Translations under genes and position numbers: made by a program
Part shown: piece after piece, positions 1 to 6,372 of the stretch
Layout of the letters: every line of letters begins with the position of its first letter
How positions within the stretch are numbered: the stretch's first letter is position 1
The notes under the pieces: model-generated
The model's database searches: none
Seen by the model: the letters and a program-made list of their open reading frames with translations, nothing else
Told to the model about the DNA's origin: nothing
From: Lentisphaerota bacterium
Lineage (GTDB): Bacteria > Verrucomicrobiota > Kiritimatiellia > JAAZAB01
Assembly: GCA_016182435.1 (NCBI GenBank)
Contig: JACPGN010000033.1
Coordinates: 1-8,376 of the forward strand
DNA: 8,376 nucleotides
Direction of reading: 5' to 3'

Positions 1-456
1 GTGCGCCTGTTAATCCACGAAAGCAGTTTTGAAAGCAATTTGCTGCGCGGTCTCTTGCTGGCCCTGGCGCGGTTGGCGTTCTTCAGCGCGCTGGGCTTGA
101 CCGCCGGCATGCTGTTTTCGTTTCCGGTGGCGGTCTTCACGGCCTTCGCCTTTCTGTTGATCACGGGCTTGAGCGGCTTGCTCGGCGCCGCGCCGCCGGT
201 GGCCGCAGGAGAATCGGCGCCGGGATGGTTAGCCGCGGTGTTGAACGTTGCGCTGCGCAGCCTGATCCAACTGGAGCGGTGGATCACCCCGCCGCTGGCG
301 CGGTTTGAGCCGCTCAGCTTTCTGCCGACGGGCGCCTTTATTCCATGGAGCCTGGTGGGCCAGGCTTGGGGCATTCTGGTTCTGGCCTATGGCGGCGTGC
401 TGGCGCTCCTTGGTATCTGGCTGTTCAGCCGCCGCGAAATGGGTTTGGCCGCCTGA
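1..456 (+). CDS. ABC-2-type transporter permease, C-terminal part (cut by window edge)
   Basis: This is probably the last 151 residues of an integral membrane permease of an ABC exporter, and the window begins inside the gene. The fragment has two hydrophobic segments close together (about residues 18-38 and 40-64), a soluble stretch rich in Pro and Ala (about 65-115), and a last membrane segment (about 118-142). It ends in a short basic tail, 'FSRREMGLAA'. A final helix followed by an Arg-rich 'RRE' end is typical of ABC-2 permeases. The first codon in the window is GTG, but no upstream sequence is visible, so it need not be the start. The gene stops with TGA. The next gene on the same strand, a membrane-anchored helical-repeat protein, lies about 200 bp downstream and may belong to the same transport locus. 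The substrate cannot be told from this fragment. The membrane topology is seen; the family assignment is inference. Confidence 0.6.
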   Translation: MRLLIHESSFESNLLRGLLLALARLAFFSALGLTAGMLFSFPVAVFTAFAFLLITGLSGLLGAAPPVAAGESAPGWLAAVLNVALRSLIQLERWITPPLARFEPLSFLPTGAFIPWSLVGQAWGILVLAYGGVLALLGIWLFSRREMGLAA

Positions 457-564
457 GAAAATGCGGAATGCAGAAAAGGAGCCCAGTGTAGTGTCCTGAA
501 AATAATTCGTAACTACTCGGAACCGCGGATTACCTGAGCAGTCACAATAATTTCACTTTTGATT
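457..564. other. intergenic stretch without recognised signal
   Basis: This is the first half of the gap between the permease end and the TPR-like gene. It is more AT-rich than its surroundings. I see no convincing promoter, terminator or small gene in it. The paired-hairpin repeat begins directly after it. Confidence 0.4.
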
Positions 565-651
565 GTCATTCCGGGCTCGACCCGGAATCCAGTCTTTCCC
601 TGGCCGACGCTCGGGCAGGCTGATCTGGATTCCCGCTTCCGCGGGAATGAC
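565..651. repeat. paired inverted hairpin element (GTCATTCC...GGAATGAC)
   Basis: Two inverted units form this element. The left unit (565-592) starts GTCATTCC and ends ATCCAG. The right unit (625-651) starts CTGGAT and ends GGAATGAC, so the outer 8 bp and inner 6 bp are perfectly inverted. Each unit is itself a hairpin: TTCCGGG / CCCGGAA with loop CTCGA (569-587), and ATTCCCGC / GCGGGAAT with loop TTCC (629-648). Read in the same orientation, both units share the flanks CTGGATTC and GAATGAC, but the 4-bp core stem is CGGG/CCCG in one and CCGC/GCGG in the other. Core pairs 2 and 4 are changed on both sides. Similar 'CTGGATTCCCGC...GCGGGAATGAC' repeats are scattered through many bacterial genomes. 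The element ends 13 bp before the start codon of the next gene. Confidence 0.85.
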
Positions 652-664
652 CACTTCGGAATAA

Positions 665-2017
665 ATGAAAAAAAACCAGTTAATCCTTTTGCTATTGCCG
701 GCCTTGCTCGGCCTGTGGAGCGCCGCGCTGGTGCATGAGCGCCTGCGGGATTACCGCGAACGCCAGGAGTTGCGGGCTACTGCTCCGCTGGAGAACGCCC
801 CGCCGCTCATGGCCTTCACCACCGTGGCGTTGGGCGGGTTCCGCGGGCTGATCGCCGACTTGCTGTGGCTGCGCGCCATGCGAGGGCAACAGGAGGGCCG
901 TATATTTGAAATTGTCCAACTGGCCGACTGGATCACCAAGCTCGAGCCGCACTTCACCACGGTCTGGGTCTTTCAGGCCTGGAATATGGCTTACAACATC
1001 AGCGTGCTGTTTCCCGATGCGGAAAACCGGTGGCGCTGGGTTCAGAACGGCATTCGGCTCCTGCGCGATGAAGCGCTGCGCTACAACCCGCGCGACCCGA
1101 ACCTCTACAGGGAGCTGGGCTGGCTCTACCAGCATAAGCTCGGCTACATCATGGATTCGGCCCACCCCTTTTACAAACGCCGCCTGGCGGAGACAATGCA
1201 CGCCGTGCTGCATGGGGCGCGAGCGGGAAAACAACTTACCGACAAAGATGATCAGCGCCTGCGCGAGGAATGGAAACTTGATCCAACGCTCATGCGGCAA
1301 CTGGATGCGGAATATGGCCCCTTGGACTGGCGTCTGCCGGAAACCCAGGCGCTTTACTGGGCCTGGCGCGGCCGGACCATGGCCGCGCCGGGTTCAGCCG
1401 CGGCCCGGGCTTGCGACCAGATGATCTTCCAGTGCCTTTCAACGGCTTTCCGGCAAGGCCGGCTGGATTTTGACCCGGCGACGGACACGTATGTGACCAC
1501 GCCTTACCTGGAGCTGCTGCCACAGGCAATAAAAAGCTACGAGGAAGCCATCCGCCGTCATGACGAGCCGCTCTTTCGCGCGGTCTACGCCAATTTTCTG
1601 GGCGAGGCGATCGTCATCCTGCATTGCTACGGCCGTGAGGCGTCCGCGCGCGCGCTTTATCAGCAGGCGCTCCGCCGTTATCCGCGTGAAGGCCAAGCCA
1701 TGCGTTACGAGGATTTTATTAACGAAAGTTTTGCCTGGATGCGGAAGAACGCCGGCGAGCTCGCTCCGCCGGATGCAGTGGCCGTGGTGGAAGGCTTCCT
1801 GTTCCAGGCCAGGGGACGGAAGGCCTCAGGCAATCCGAAAGCGGCCGAAGAGTTCGAGGCCCACGCCCAGGCATTCTGGGATACTTACATGCGCGCGCGC
1901 GAAAGCGAAGATCATCGAGCGCGCACGGGCCTGAGCGCGCTGGAGACACTCCGGCAGCAGGCCGAACGCCGCGCCCAGACGGAAACAAACAGCCCGGCCG
2001 TTGAGCTTTCGCCTTAA
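665..2017 (+). CDS. membrane-anchored TPR-like helical-repeat protein of unknown function
   Basis: The product is a 450-residue protein with an N-terminal hydrophobic anchor or uncleaved signal (about residues 5-23) after a Met-Lys-Lys start, so most of it should lie outside the cytoplasm or on the membrane surface. A second moderately hydrophobic stretch (about 50-70) carries 'GLIADLLWLRA', followed by 'LADWITKLEP' (86-95). A good TPR-like helix pair runs from about 129 to 157 (alternating Ala/Leu/Tyr positions, 'NPRDPNLYRELGWLY'), and another candidate lies at about 325-341 ('ARALYQQALRRYP'). The tail after about 410 is charged and low in hydrophobics. No catalytic motif is visible, so a scaffold or partner role is likely. 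The preceding gene encodes a permease end, and I associate this protein type with ABC-2 transporter loci in Verrucomicrobiota (inference). The start codon has only a weak Shine-Dalgarno-like CGGA just upstream. TAA ends the gene. Confidence 0.75.
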   Translation: MKKNQLILLLLPALLGLWSAALVHERLRDYRERQELRATAPLENAPPLMAFTTVALGGFRGLIADLLWLRAMRGQQEGRIFEIVQLADWITKLEPHFTTVWVFQAWNMAYNISVLFPDAENRWRWVQNGIRLLRDEALRYNPRDPNLYRELGWLYQHKLGYIMDSAHPFYKRRLAETMHAVLHGARAGKQLTDKDDQRLREEWKLDPTLMRQLDAEYGPLDWRLPETQALYWAWRGRTMAAPGSAAARACDQMIFQCLSTAFRQGRLDFDPATDTYVTTPYLELLPQAIKSYEEAIRRHDEPLFRAVYANFLGEAIVILHCYGREASARALYQQALRRYPREGQAMRYEDFINESFAWMRKNAGELAPPDAVAVVEGFLFQARGRKASGNPKAAEEFEAHAQAFWDTYMRARESEDHRARTGLSALETLRQQAERRAQTETNSPAVELSP

Positions 2018-2018
2018 G

Positions 2019-2199
2019 CCTCAGAACGTGTGAAAAATTGCGGACTAATGGAGGGTCGGGTTCCACCCCGACCCTTGCGGACGACGTTGAAGTCGTCCCT
2101 CCATTGGTGGAATCAAGCCGTCCCGACCAGAATGGGACGGGATGGAGGGTCGGGTTCCACCCCGACCGTCTGGATTCAATTTTTTCACAGCTTCTCAGG
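2019..2199. repeat. MITE-like 181-bp element with terminal inverted repeats
   Basis: Imperfect terminal inverted repeats bound this block: 2019-2040, and 2177-2199 on the other strand. Both read CCT-(C/G)-AGAA, two differing bases, then TGTGAAAA and ATTG, with one extra A on the right. Inside, a 26-bp sequence beginning ATGGAGGGTCGGG occurs twice as an exact direct repeat (2048-2073 and 2142-2167). The first copy lies in a three-way junction: outer stem AATGGAGGG (2047-2055) / CCCTCCATT (2097-2105), enclosing hairpin GGGTCGGG / CCCGACCC (2053-2074) and hairpin GGACGAC / GTCGTCC (2079-2098). It begins one base after the TAA of the preceding gene. There is no coding capacity for a transposase, so it would need to be mobilised in trans, if it is mobile at all. 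Confidence 0.7.
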
Positions 2200-2233
2200 T
2201 GGGCGGGACTGGCGAATATATATGGCGGCTTAA

Positions 2234-2330
2234 ATAATGCAGCATAATCTCTTGGTAGGGACGGCTCGCCGAGCCGTCCGCGGCGCTTTCGGCGAAAGCG
2301 CCCTACCACACACAATGCTGTAACATTATT
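2234..2330. repeat. paired inverted GTAGGG hairpin element with hypervariable stems
   Basis: Two inverted units sit back to back (2255-2279 on plus, 2306-2282 on minus), separated by two bases. Both have the foot GTAGGG, the loop GCC and the tail CC. The 7-bp stems differ: ACGGCTC/GAGCCGT against CGCTTTC/GAAAGCG, with five of seven pairs changed and every change compensated. The outer stem TGGTAGGG (2253-2260) / CCCTACCA (2301-2308) can also pair. A weaker outer inverted repeat, AATAATG followed by CAGCAT, is found at 2234-2246 and, on the other strand with a 3-base insertion, at 2330-2315. The right end overlaps the TAA stop of the following minus-strand gene. Neither hairpin is followed by a T run, so this is not a classical terminator, although it lies between two convergent genes. 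Confidence 0.8.
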
Positions 2331-3069
2331 GTCGCCATGTATAGCGGCTAAACTCGTAGCCGGTGTCCTGGAAAACGATTTGAACCTGGCTGGGTTCGCC
2401 TTTAACGGCAAAAGCCGCAAGGGGATTCTCGCCCGCGGGCGCCCTGATCAGGCAAAACGGGTGAGCGAGCGCCGCCGGTAAAACGGGAGCCAGGTCGTTC
2501 AGATTCTGCACCTGGCGCAAGAGACGCATAGAGCGATACTCGTCGCGCCGTTGGGCGCTCATCAGGTCCGCCCGCACGAAAACGCCCGCGGCCGCCGCAG
2601 GCCGGGCTTGCGCCGCTAACTTGCGCGCTTCTTCAAGGAGCTTGCCCAACTCGGCCGGAACCAGGCTGGTTGTTCCCTCCCAGATATATTCCGCACCGGG
2701 CGCCTGGCGGAGGACAACACGCGTGTGGCTTGAGCCGGCTTGCGAGGGAGGTTGATTCTCGTCGGCCGGGGCTGGCGCGGTCGGCAGCGCCTTCAGCGAA
2801 AGCGCGGCCAAAGTCTTAAAGCAAGGCTCAACGCTCAGCGACGATTCTGCGAACGCGGTAATTTTATCATCCGCGCAGGCGTAGCGTTGGACTTTCCCGC
2901 GGTCGTTGAGGTAAATGACTTGAGCCTGAGCCGTGCGATCGGCGCTGGTGAAAGCCGGGCGTTCTTCGATAAAGATGAATGCGCTCGCCTGGCCCTGAGG
3001 CAGAGCGCTTGTACTCCCGCTCGCCAAGCCGATTAAGGCTGAGAGGATGACAATTAGACCGGGCAGCAT
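2326..3069 (-). CDS. putative secreted protein of unknown function
   Basis: I do not recognise this 247-residue protein. The start at 3069 is preferred over the in-frame ATG at 3129 because AAAGGA lies 7 nt upstream and the protein then opens with a signal peptide-like segment, MLPGLIVILSALIGLASG, probably cleaved near residues 18-24. The mature part begins with a beta-rich stretch ('ASAFIFIEERPAF', then 'AQVIYLNDRGKVQRYAC'). A Pro/Ala/Ser-rich linker follows at about 96-116, then a mixed alpha/beta region, with a helix around 137-155. There are three cysteines, in 'YACADD', 'EPCFKT' and 'HPFCLI'. No catalytic motif stands out. It sits alone downstream of the CLCA-like gene, behind that gene's terminator and two repeat elements, so it probably has its own promoter, which I could not identify. 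Codon use looks like that of its neighbours, supporting a real gene. Confidence 0.6.
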   Translation of the reverse strand: MLPGLIVILSALIGLASGSTSALPQGQASAFIFIEERPAFTSADRTAQAQVIYLNDRGKVQRYACADDKITAFAESSLSVEPCFKTLAALSLKALPTAPAPADENQPPSQAGSSHTRVVLRQAPGAEYIWEGTTSLVPAELGKLLEEARKLAAQARPAAAAGVFVRADLMSAQRRDEYRSMRLLRQVQNLNDLAPVLPAALAHPFCLIRAPAGENPLAAFAVKGEPSQVQIVFQDTGYEFSRYTWRQ

Positions 3070-3145
3070 GGCGGGTTCCTTTCTCGGCGCCAACGCAGGC
3101 AAATGCCCACACTCCAGAATTACAGCCACAGGCGGGTCCGCCTAT

Positions 3146-3235
3146 GGTGGAACCGCCGCCGGGACGCCCCGCCTGCAGCGCTATGCGCAGCATTGCGGGC
3201 AGGTTGCCGCGCCGCAGGCGCGGTCGGCGGCCACC
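3146..3235. repeat. paired hairpin element containing a 36-nt block shared with the element at 8280
   Basis: An outer stem pairs GGTGG (3146-3150) with CCACC (3231-3235) and CCGCCG (3153-3158) with CGGCGG (3225-3230). It encloses two inner structures. The first (3168-3203) is a 36-nt block starting CCCGCCTGCAGCG whose exact reverse complement is present at 8298-8333. The second is the hairpin CCGCGCC / GGCGCGG with loop GCA (3207-3223). The architecture matches the other elements in the window. It lies in the presumed leader region of the minus-strand gene that starts at 3069. Confidence 0.75.
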
Positions 3236-3244
3236 TAAGTAACC

Positions 3245-3398
3245 GTCAATAAATAACCTGATCAAGTTGGCGGTAGTGCCACGACCGTTACCGGACGCCC
3301 CAACAGAGTGGGGCGGCTACAGGAAGAGCGCATCCTGTTGTAGCCACGGCACTCTGTTGCCGTGTCCGAATAGGCTCTTGTACATGTTATTTATGGAC
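3245..3398. repeat. 154-bp MITE-like element carrying two inverted REP units with covarying stems
   Basis: Terminal inverted repeats of 22 nt (3245-3266 and, on minus, 3398-3377) agree at 18 positions; both begin GTC, one variable base, then ATAAATAAC. Inside are two inverted 30-nt units (3292-3321 on plus, 3368-3339 on minus). Both read CGGAC, a 5-nt arm, the loop AACAGAGT, the matching arm, then GGCTACA. The arms are GCCCC/GGGGC in one and ACGGC/GCCGT in the other, so pairs 1, 3 and 4 differ and each change is compensated. Between the units a short stem CAGGA / TCCTG (3320-3337) can form. No coding capacity. Confidence 0.85.
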
Positions 3399-3420
3399 GC
3401 GCCCTAAGCGCTCCCCAAAA

Positions 3421-3456
3421 TAATGAAACCGGAGCGTCAACGCTCCGGTTTCATTA
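3421..3456 (-). terminator. intrinsic terminator of the CLCA-like gene
   Basis: This is a perfect 16-bp stem (TAATGAAACCGGAGCG on plus at 3421-3436, its complement at 3441-3456) with a 4-base loop TCAA on plus. On the minus strand the stem runs directly into TTTTGGGG, giving the T run of an intrinsic terminator 22 nt after the TAA of the minus-strand gene. On the plus strand no T run follows, which fixes the direction. Confidence 0.85.
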
Positions 3457-3478
3457 GCCGCCTGGAAGCCTGCCACTG

Positions 3479-6262
3479 TTACGGCGCAATTGTCAACACT
3501 GCGCCGTCATACACAATGGTATTGAAGCTCAGTAGCCCGTCCACAGTCCAATCCAACCCGAAGTAGAAGTGATACACTCCCTCAGGCAGACCGTTATAGA
3601 GAAACACCGTGTAGGGCGTGTCAATATCGAAGATCCCGCCCTGATAAACCGGGTGGATATCGCTAACCCCGAAGGCTTGCGTCCAGACACCGGCGCTGTT
3701 CAGGTAATACAAGAGCCCAAGGCTGTCGGCATAGGCCACGGTTCGGGCATTATTGACCCGGATGGCCGGTCCGAAGATCGGCCAGCCCTGGTCCGAGGAA
3801 CTGAAGGCGCTGTCGCCGACGAAGTTCCTGGCCTTGACCCAGTAATAGTAGCGAGTTTCGACGTCCACGCTGGAATCCATATAGTTAGTGTACGTCCGGT
3901 CAATCTCGCCGATCTTCGTGGCGCTGGCGCTGGAGTCCTCAGTGCTGCGCCAGATTTCATAGAGCGAAGCGTTCTGGTTGTACACATCCTCTGCTTTCCA
4001 GTTGACGTCCACGTAGCCAAGGTAAGCGCCATCGCTGGCGGTTACGTTGGCGGGTGTCAACGGAACGATAGCATAGTACTCGGGTTCCATTGTAACTTGC
4101 AGCGAGGCCGAACGGCTGAAAGGCTCGCCCACCGCGCTATCCGGCGTAATGGGAACATTGCCATCCGAGTCCACGGCCGGCAGGGTATCGCTCCAGGTAT
4201 AAGTGGCCGTGCCCGCGCTGTTATCGGCCTCGACCACAATGGTATGCAGTCCGTTGCTGGCCAGGTATATGCCGGAATAAGTGCCGTCATTATTGGTATT
4301 GGACAGCGCCAAGTAGGTCGTATTGCTGTTGGGGTCGGTAATGACCGCCCTGACCACGGCGCCTTTGATGGAAGGCCCGCGCTGCAGGCGCGCGATAATA
4401 CTAATGGGGTCAGGGTAAGTTACCGTATTGCCGGCCACGGACACGGCCGTCAAATAATACGAGAACCCGGTTACGCCGGCGATGACGGAATAGCGCAGAG
4501 TGGCGCCGGTCGTTACGCTGCCGGCAATGGCCCACTGGCCGGTCGCGGGCGAATCAATCGAATAGGACAAGAGCCGTTCCGAGCCGCTCGCATTGGTGGA
4601 ACTGGGCGGATAGGCCGTTCCATTCGGAGCGTTGACCGTCAGCGTGGCCGTGTTGTTGGTGGTGTAGCTCACCGAGATATTCAGGTCGGCAATCGTTGAA
4701 TCCACCTGGAAGGGAATGCTGACCGAAGTAGTCAGCGACTCGTTAAGCGCTGTGGCCGAGGCTAAGTAAAATCCATCCAGTATAGTGGCATTGGCCTGAA
4801 TCGAGGCGAGCGCATTGTTAAAGGCGGCCGCAATGGCGCCCAGCGATACCGGCGAATAATAGTATGTTCCGCCGGTCATGTCGGCCATGGTAATCAGTCG
4901 GGAATCAATGTCGTCCGCCGGGCCATAGCCAAAGGTCATGATCGGGATTTGGGCGGTCTGATACGCGGCGGCCGCAGTCAAGGGATCAGCCCCCGTGTTG
5001 GACTGACCGTCGCTTAATAGAAAAGCCACGCGTGTGAAGTTAGTGTGGCCGAAGGCCACGATCTGGCTCAAGCCTTCCAAAGCGGCATCGCCAATAGCCG
5101 TAGCGCCGCCAGTGGCCAGAGCGGCAATGGCGTTCTTGATCGTCGTGCGCTGGACGGCGCTGGTTATGGTTATAATCGGCGAGGTTGTGTAAACAGAATC
5201 GTCAAAGGTAATCACGCCCACGGCCGAGTTGGTGGGGACCTGGTCCACCAGGAGCTGGGCGGCGACTTTGGCATTTTCGAATTTGCCCGCTTCGTAACCC
5301 ATGCTGCCCGAGATATCCAGAATGATTTCCATGACGATGTTGGAGCCCATCCAGATGATATTGAGGTTGTCGCGCGAAGGCAGATCGGCGACGGCTGTGC
5401 CGCTGTTTAACGTGATCCCGGGCGGATTGGTGCCGGTGGGCGAAACGCCGGCCAACTCCGGGTAATACATCCGCGCTCCGCGGTTGGTGCGCAACCACTG
5501 GCGCCGCGCGGTATCCAGCGGGTCATTGGATGGCGAACGGCTCAATGTCGGCCAGGCGCCGTCGTTGTAATGCTGATACTGGGCCGTTGTGTTCCGGCAT
5601 TCGTAAGGAGCATAGGTCACGGAGTTGGTGTTGTAGGCGATGGAATGGTTGAGCCAACTGTAGACGCGACCGGCAGCGGCCCATTGATTGTTCATGATGC
5701 AGGGCTGCGTTTTCTCATTGGCCGGCAGGGTTACCCAACCAGCGTTCCAACGGCAATATTCATCCAGCACGCCATATAAGTAATGCTGGTTCATGTACCA
5801 AGCCGAAGGCCCGCCCGCCTGCTGCCAGATCACGTCCGCGTCCGGCCGCGAAGCGTTCCGGTAAATGCGCACGTTGCGGAAAGAGTGCGCGCCTTCCGTC
5901 GCCTCGTAAAGGGCGTCCGCTGTATACTGGATAACTTTTTCATAGGCGTCCTGGGCCACGCTGGCCGGGTCGGCATCCTGGGTGTTGCCGTTATCGTCGC
6001 CCTGCGGGTTGTTATACAAGGAAATTACTATGTCAACGAGGCCGTTAGTCACGCTGGCCGAACTGACGCCGATGATGCGGCCGTCCGGCAGCAGCATAGT
6101 CTCCGTCCCGGCCGAAAGCGGCTGGGTCCGGCCATTGACGGTTCGAGCTGAATACCAGCGATTGGCCGCCTGCGCTTCGCCGAGCGCCCAGGCCAGCAAT
6201 AAGCCCGCCGCGCCGGTCATCACCGCTTTGGCCAACAACCTGCTTACTTTCTGCTTGTTCAT
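3479..6262 (-). CDS. secreted CLCA-like protein with vWA domain and fibronectin type III-like region
   Basis: The product is a 927-residue exported protein whose domain order matches animal CLCA proteins (calcium-activated chloride channel regulators): signal peptide (cleavage near AQA, residue 32), N-terminal CLCA domain (about 60-260), vWA domain (about 308-490), beta-rich region (about 515-700), then a fibronectin III-like domain (about 735-825). An extra beta-rich module of about 95 residues ends the protein ('LPEGVYHFYFGLDW'). In the N-terminal domain 'FRNVRIYRNASRPDADVIW' and 'YGVLDEY' fit the family, but the HExxH zinc-protease site reads YMNQH (156-160): the first His and the catalytic Glu are missing. 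The vWA MIDAS looks intact: D316-x-S318-x-S320, a Thr near 388, and D418 in 'LLSDGQ'. AGGGGG lies 7 nt before the ATG. It therefore probably binds a divalent metal and a ligand rather than cleaving peptides. The architecture is clear; its role in this bacterium is unknown. Confidence 0.85.
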   Translation of the reverse strand: MNKQKVSRLLAKAVMTGAAGLLLAWALGEAQAANRWYSARTVNGRTQPLSAGTETMLLPDGRIIGVSSASVTNGLVDIVISLYNNPQGDDNGNTQDADPASVAQDAYEKVIQYTADALYEATEGAHSFRNVRIYRNASRPDADVIWQQAGGPSAWYMNQHYLYGVLDEYCRWNAGWVTLPANEKTQPCIMNNQWAAAGRVYSWLNHSIAYNTNSVTYAPYECRNTTAQYQHYNDGAWPTLSRSPSNDPLDTARRQWLRTNRGARMYYPELAGVSPTGTNPPGITLNSGTAVADLPSRDNLNIIWMGSNIVMEIILDISGSMGYEAGKFENAKVAAQLLVDQVPTNSAVGVITFDDSVYTTSPIITITSAVQRTTIKNAIAALATGGATAIGDAALEGLSQIVAFGHTNFTRVAFLLSDGQSNTGADPLTAAAAYQTAQIPIMTFGYGPADDIDSRLITMADMTGGTYYYSPVSLGAIAAAFNNALASIQANATILDGFYLASATALNESLTTSVSIPFQVDSTIADLNISVSYTTNNTATLTVNAPNGTAYPPSSTNASGSERLLSYSIDSPATGQWAIAGSVTTGATLRYSVIAGVTGFSYYLTAVSVAGNTVTYPDPISIIARLQRGPSIKGAVVRAVITDPNSNTTYLALSNTNNDGTYSGIYLASNGLHTIVVEADNSAGTATYTWSDTLPAVDSDGNVPITPDSAVGEPFSRSASLQVTMEPEYYAIVPLTPANVTASDGAYLGYVDVNWKAEDVYNQNASLYEIWRSTEDSSASATKIGEIDRTYTNYMDSSVDVETRYYYWVKARNFVGDSAFSSSDQGWPIFGPAIRVNNARTVAYADSLGLLYYLNSAGVWTQAFGVSDIHPVYQGGIFDIDTPYTVFLYNGLPEGVYHFYFGLDWTVDGLLSFNTIVYDGAVLTIAP

Positions 6263-6329
6263 TCGATTTCCCCCTGTTTTGTTAAGGTTTTTCTGCGTAC
6301 TGCCGTTACCTATTTCTAACGTGACCGCT

Positions 6330-6359
6330 ACTCTACGCTTTCCGTCCTATGGCTGTCAA
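6330..6359 (-). promoter_or_regulatory. candidate sigma-70-type promoter of the CLCA-like gene
   Basis: On the minus strand TTGACA (6359-6354) is followed after 18 bases by TAGAGT (6335-6330), a perfect -35 and a 4-of-6 -10 box. An AT-rich run lies just upstream of the -35 box (about 6360-6376) and could act as an UP element. The transcription start would fall near 6323, giving a leader of about 60 nt with AGGGGG before the ATG at 6262. Confidence 0.5.
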
Positions 6360-6372
6360 CATATTTTTAATT

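Noticed and set aside
692..1300. 202-codon minus-strand frame inside the TPR-like gene
   Set aside because: The plus-strand product has a signal anchor and repeat structure; the antisense product shows no domain.
2048..2167. CRISPR array suggested by the 26-bp exact direct repeat
   Set aside because: There are only two copies, 94 bp apart, inside an inverted-repeat-bounded element, and no further units or cas genes.
2147..2185. Hairpin at 2147-2167 followed by TTTTTT as a terminator for the plus-strand gene
   Set aside because: The T run starts about 12 bases after the stem and belongs to the terminal repeat of the element, which is not the geometry of an intrinsic terminator.
1719..2420. 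233-codon minus-strand frame spanning the convergent region
   Set aside because: It crosses two repeat elements and overlaps two better-supported genes; its translation is Arg/Pro-rich low complexity.
3070..3129. Upstream ATG (3129) as the start of the small secreted protein
   Set aside because: It would add 20 residues before the signal peptide; the ATG at 3069 has AAAGGA 7 nt upstream and opens directly with the signal sequence.
3234..3408. CCTAAG on both sides of the 154-bp element as a target-site duplication
   Set aside because: The copies do not abut the terminal repeats (gaps of 5 and 4 bases), so chance is a fair explanation; kept only as a note in the finding.
3569..4699. Long open frame (376 codons) on plus, antisense to the CLCA-like gene
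   Set aside because: It lies wholly inside a minus-strand gene with clear domains, and its translation is low-complexity and resembles no family; it is a by-product of GC-rich codon use.
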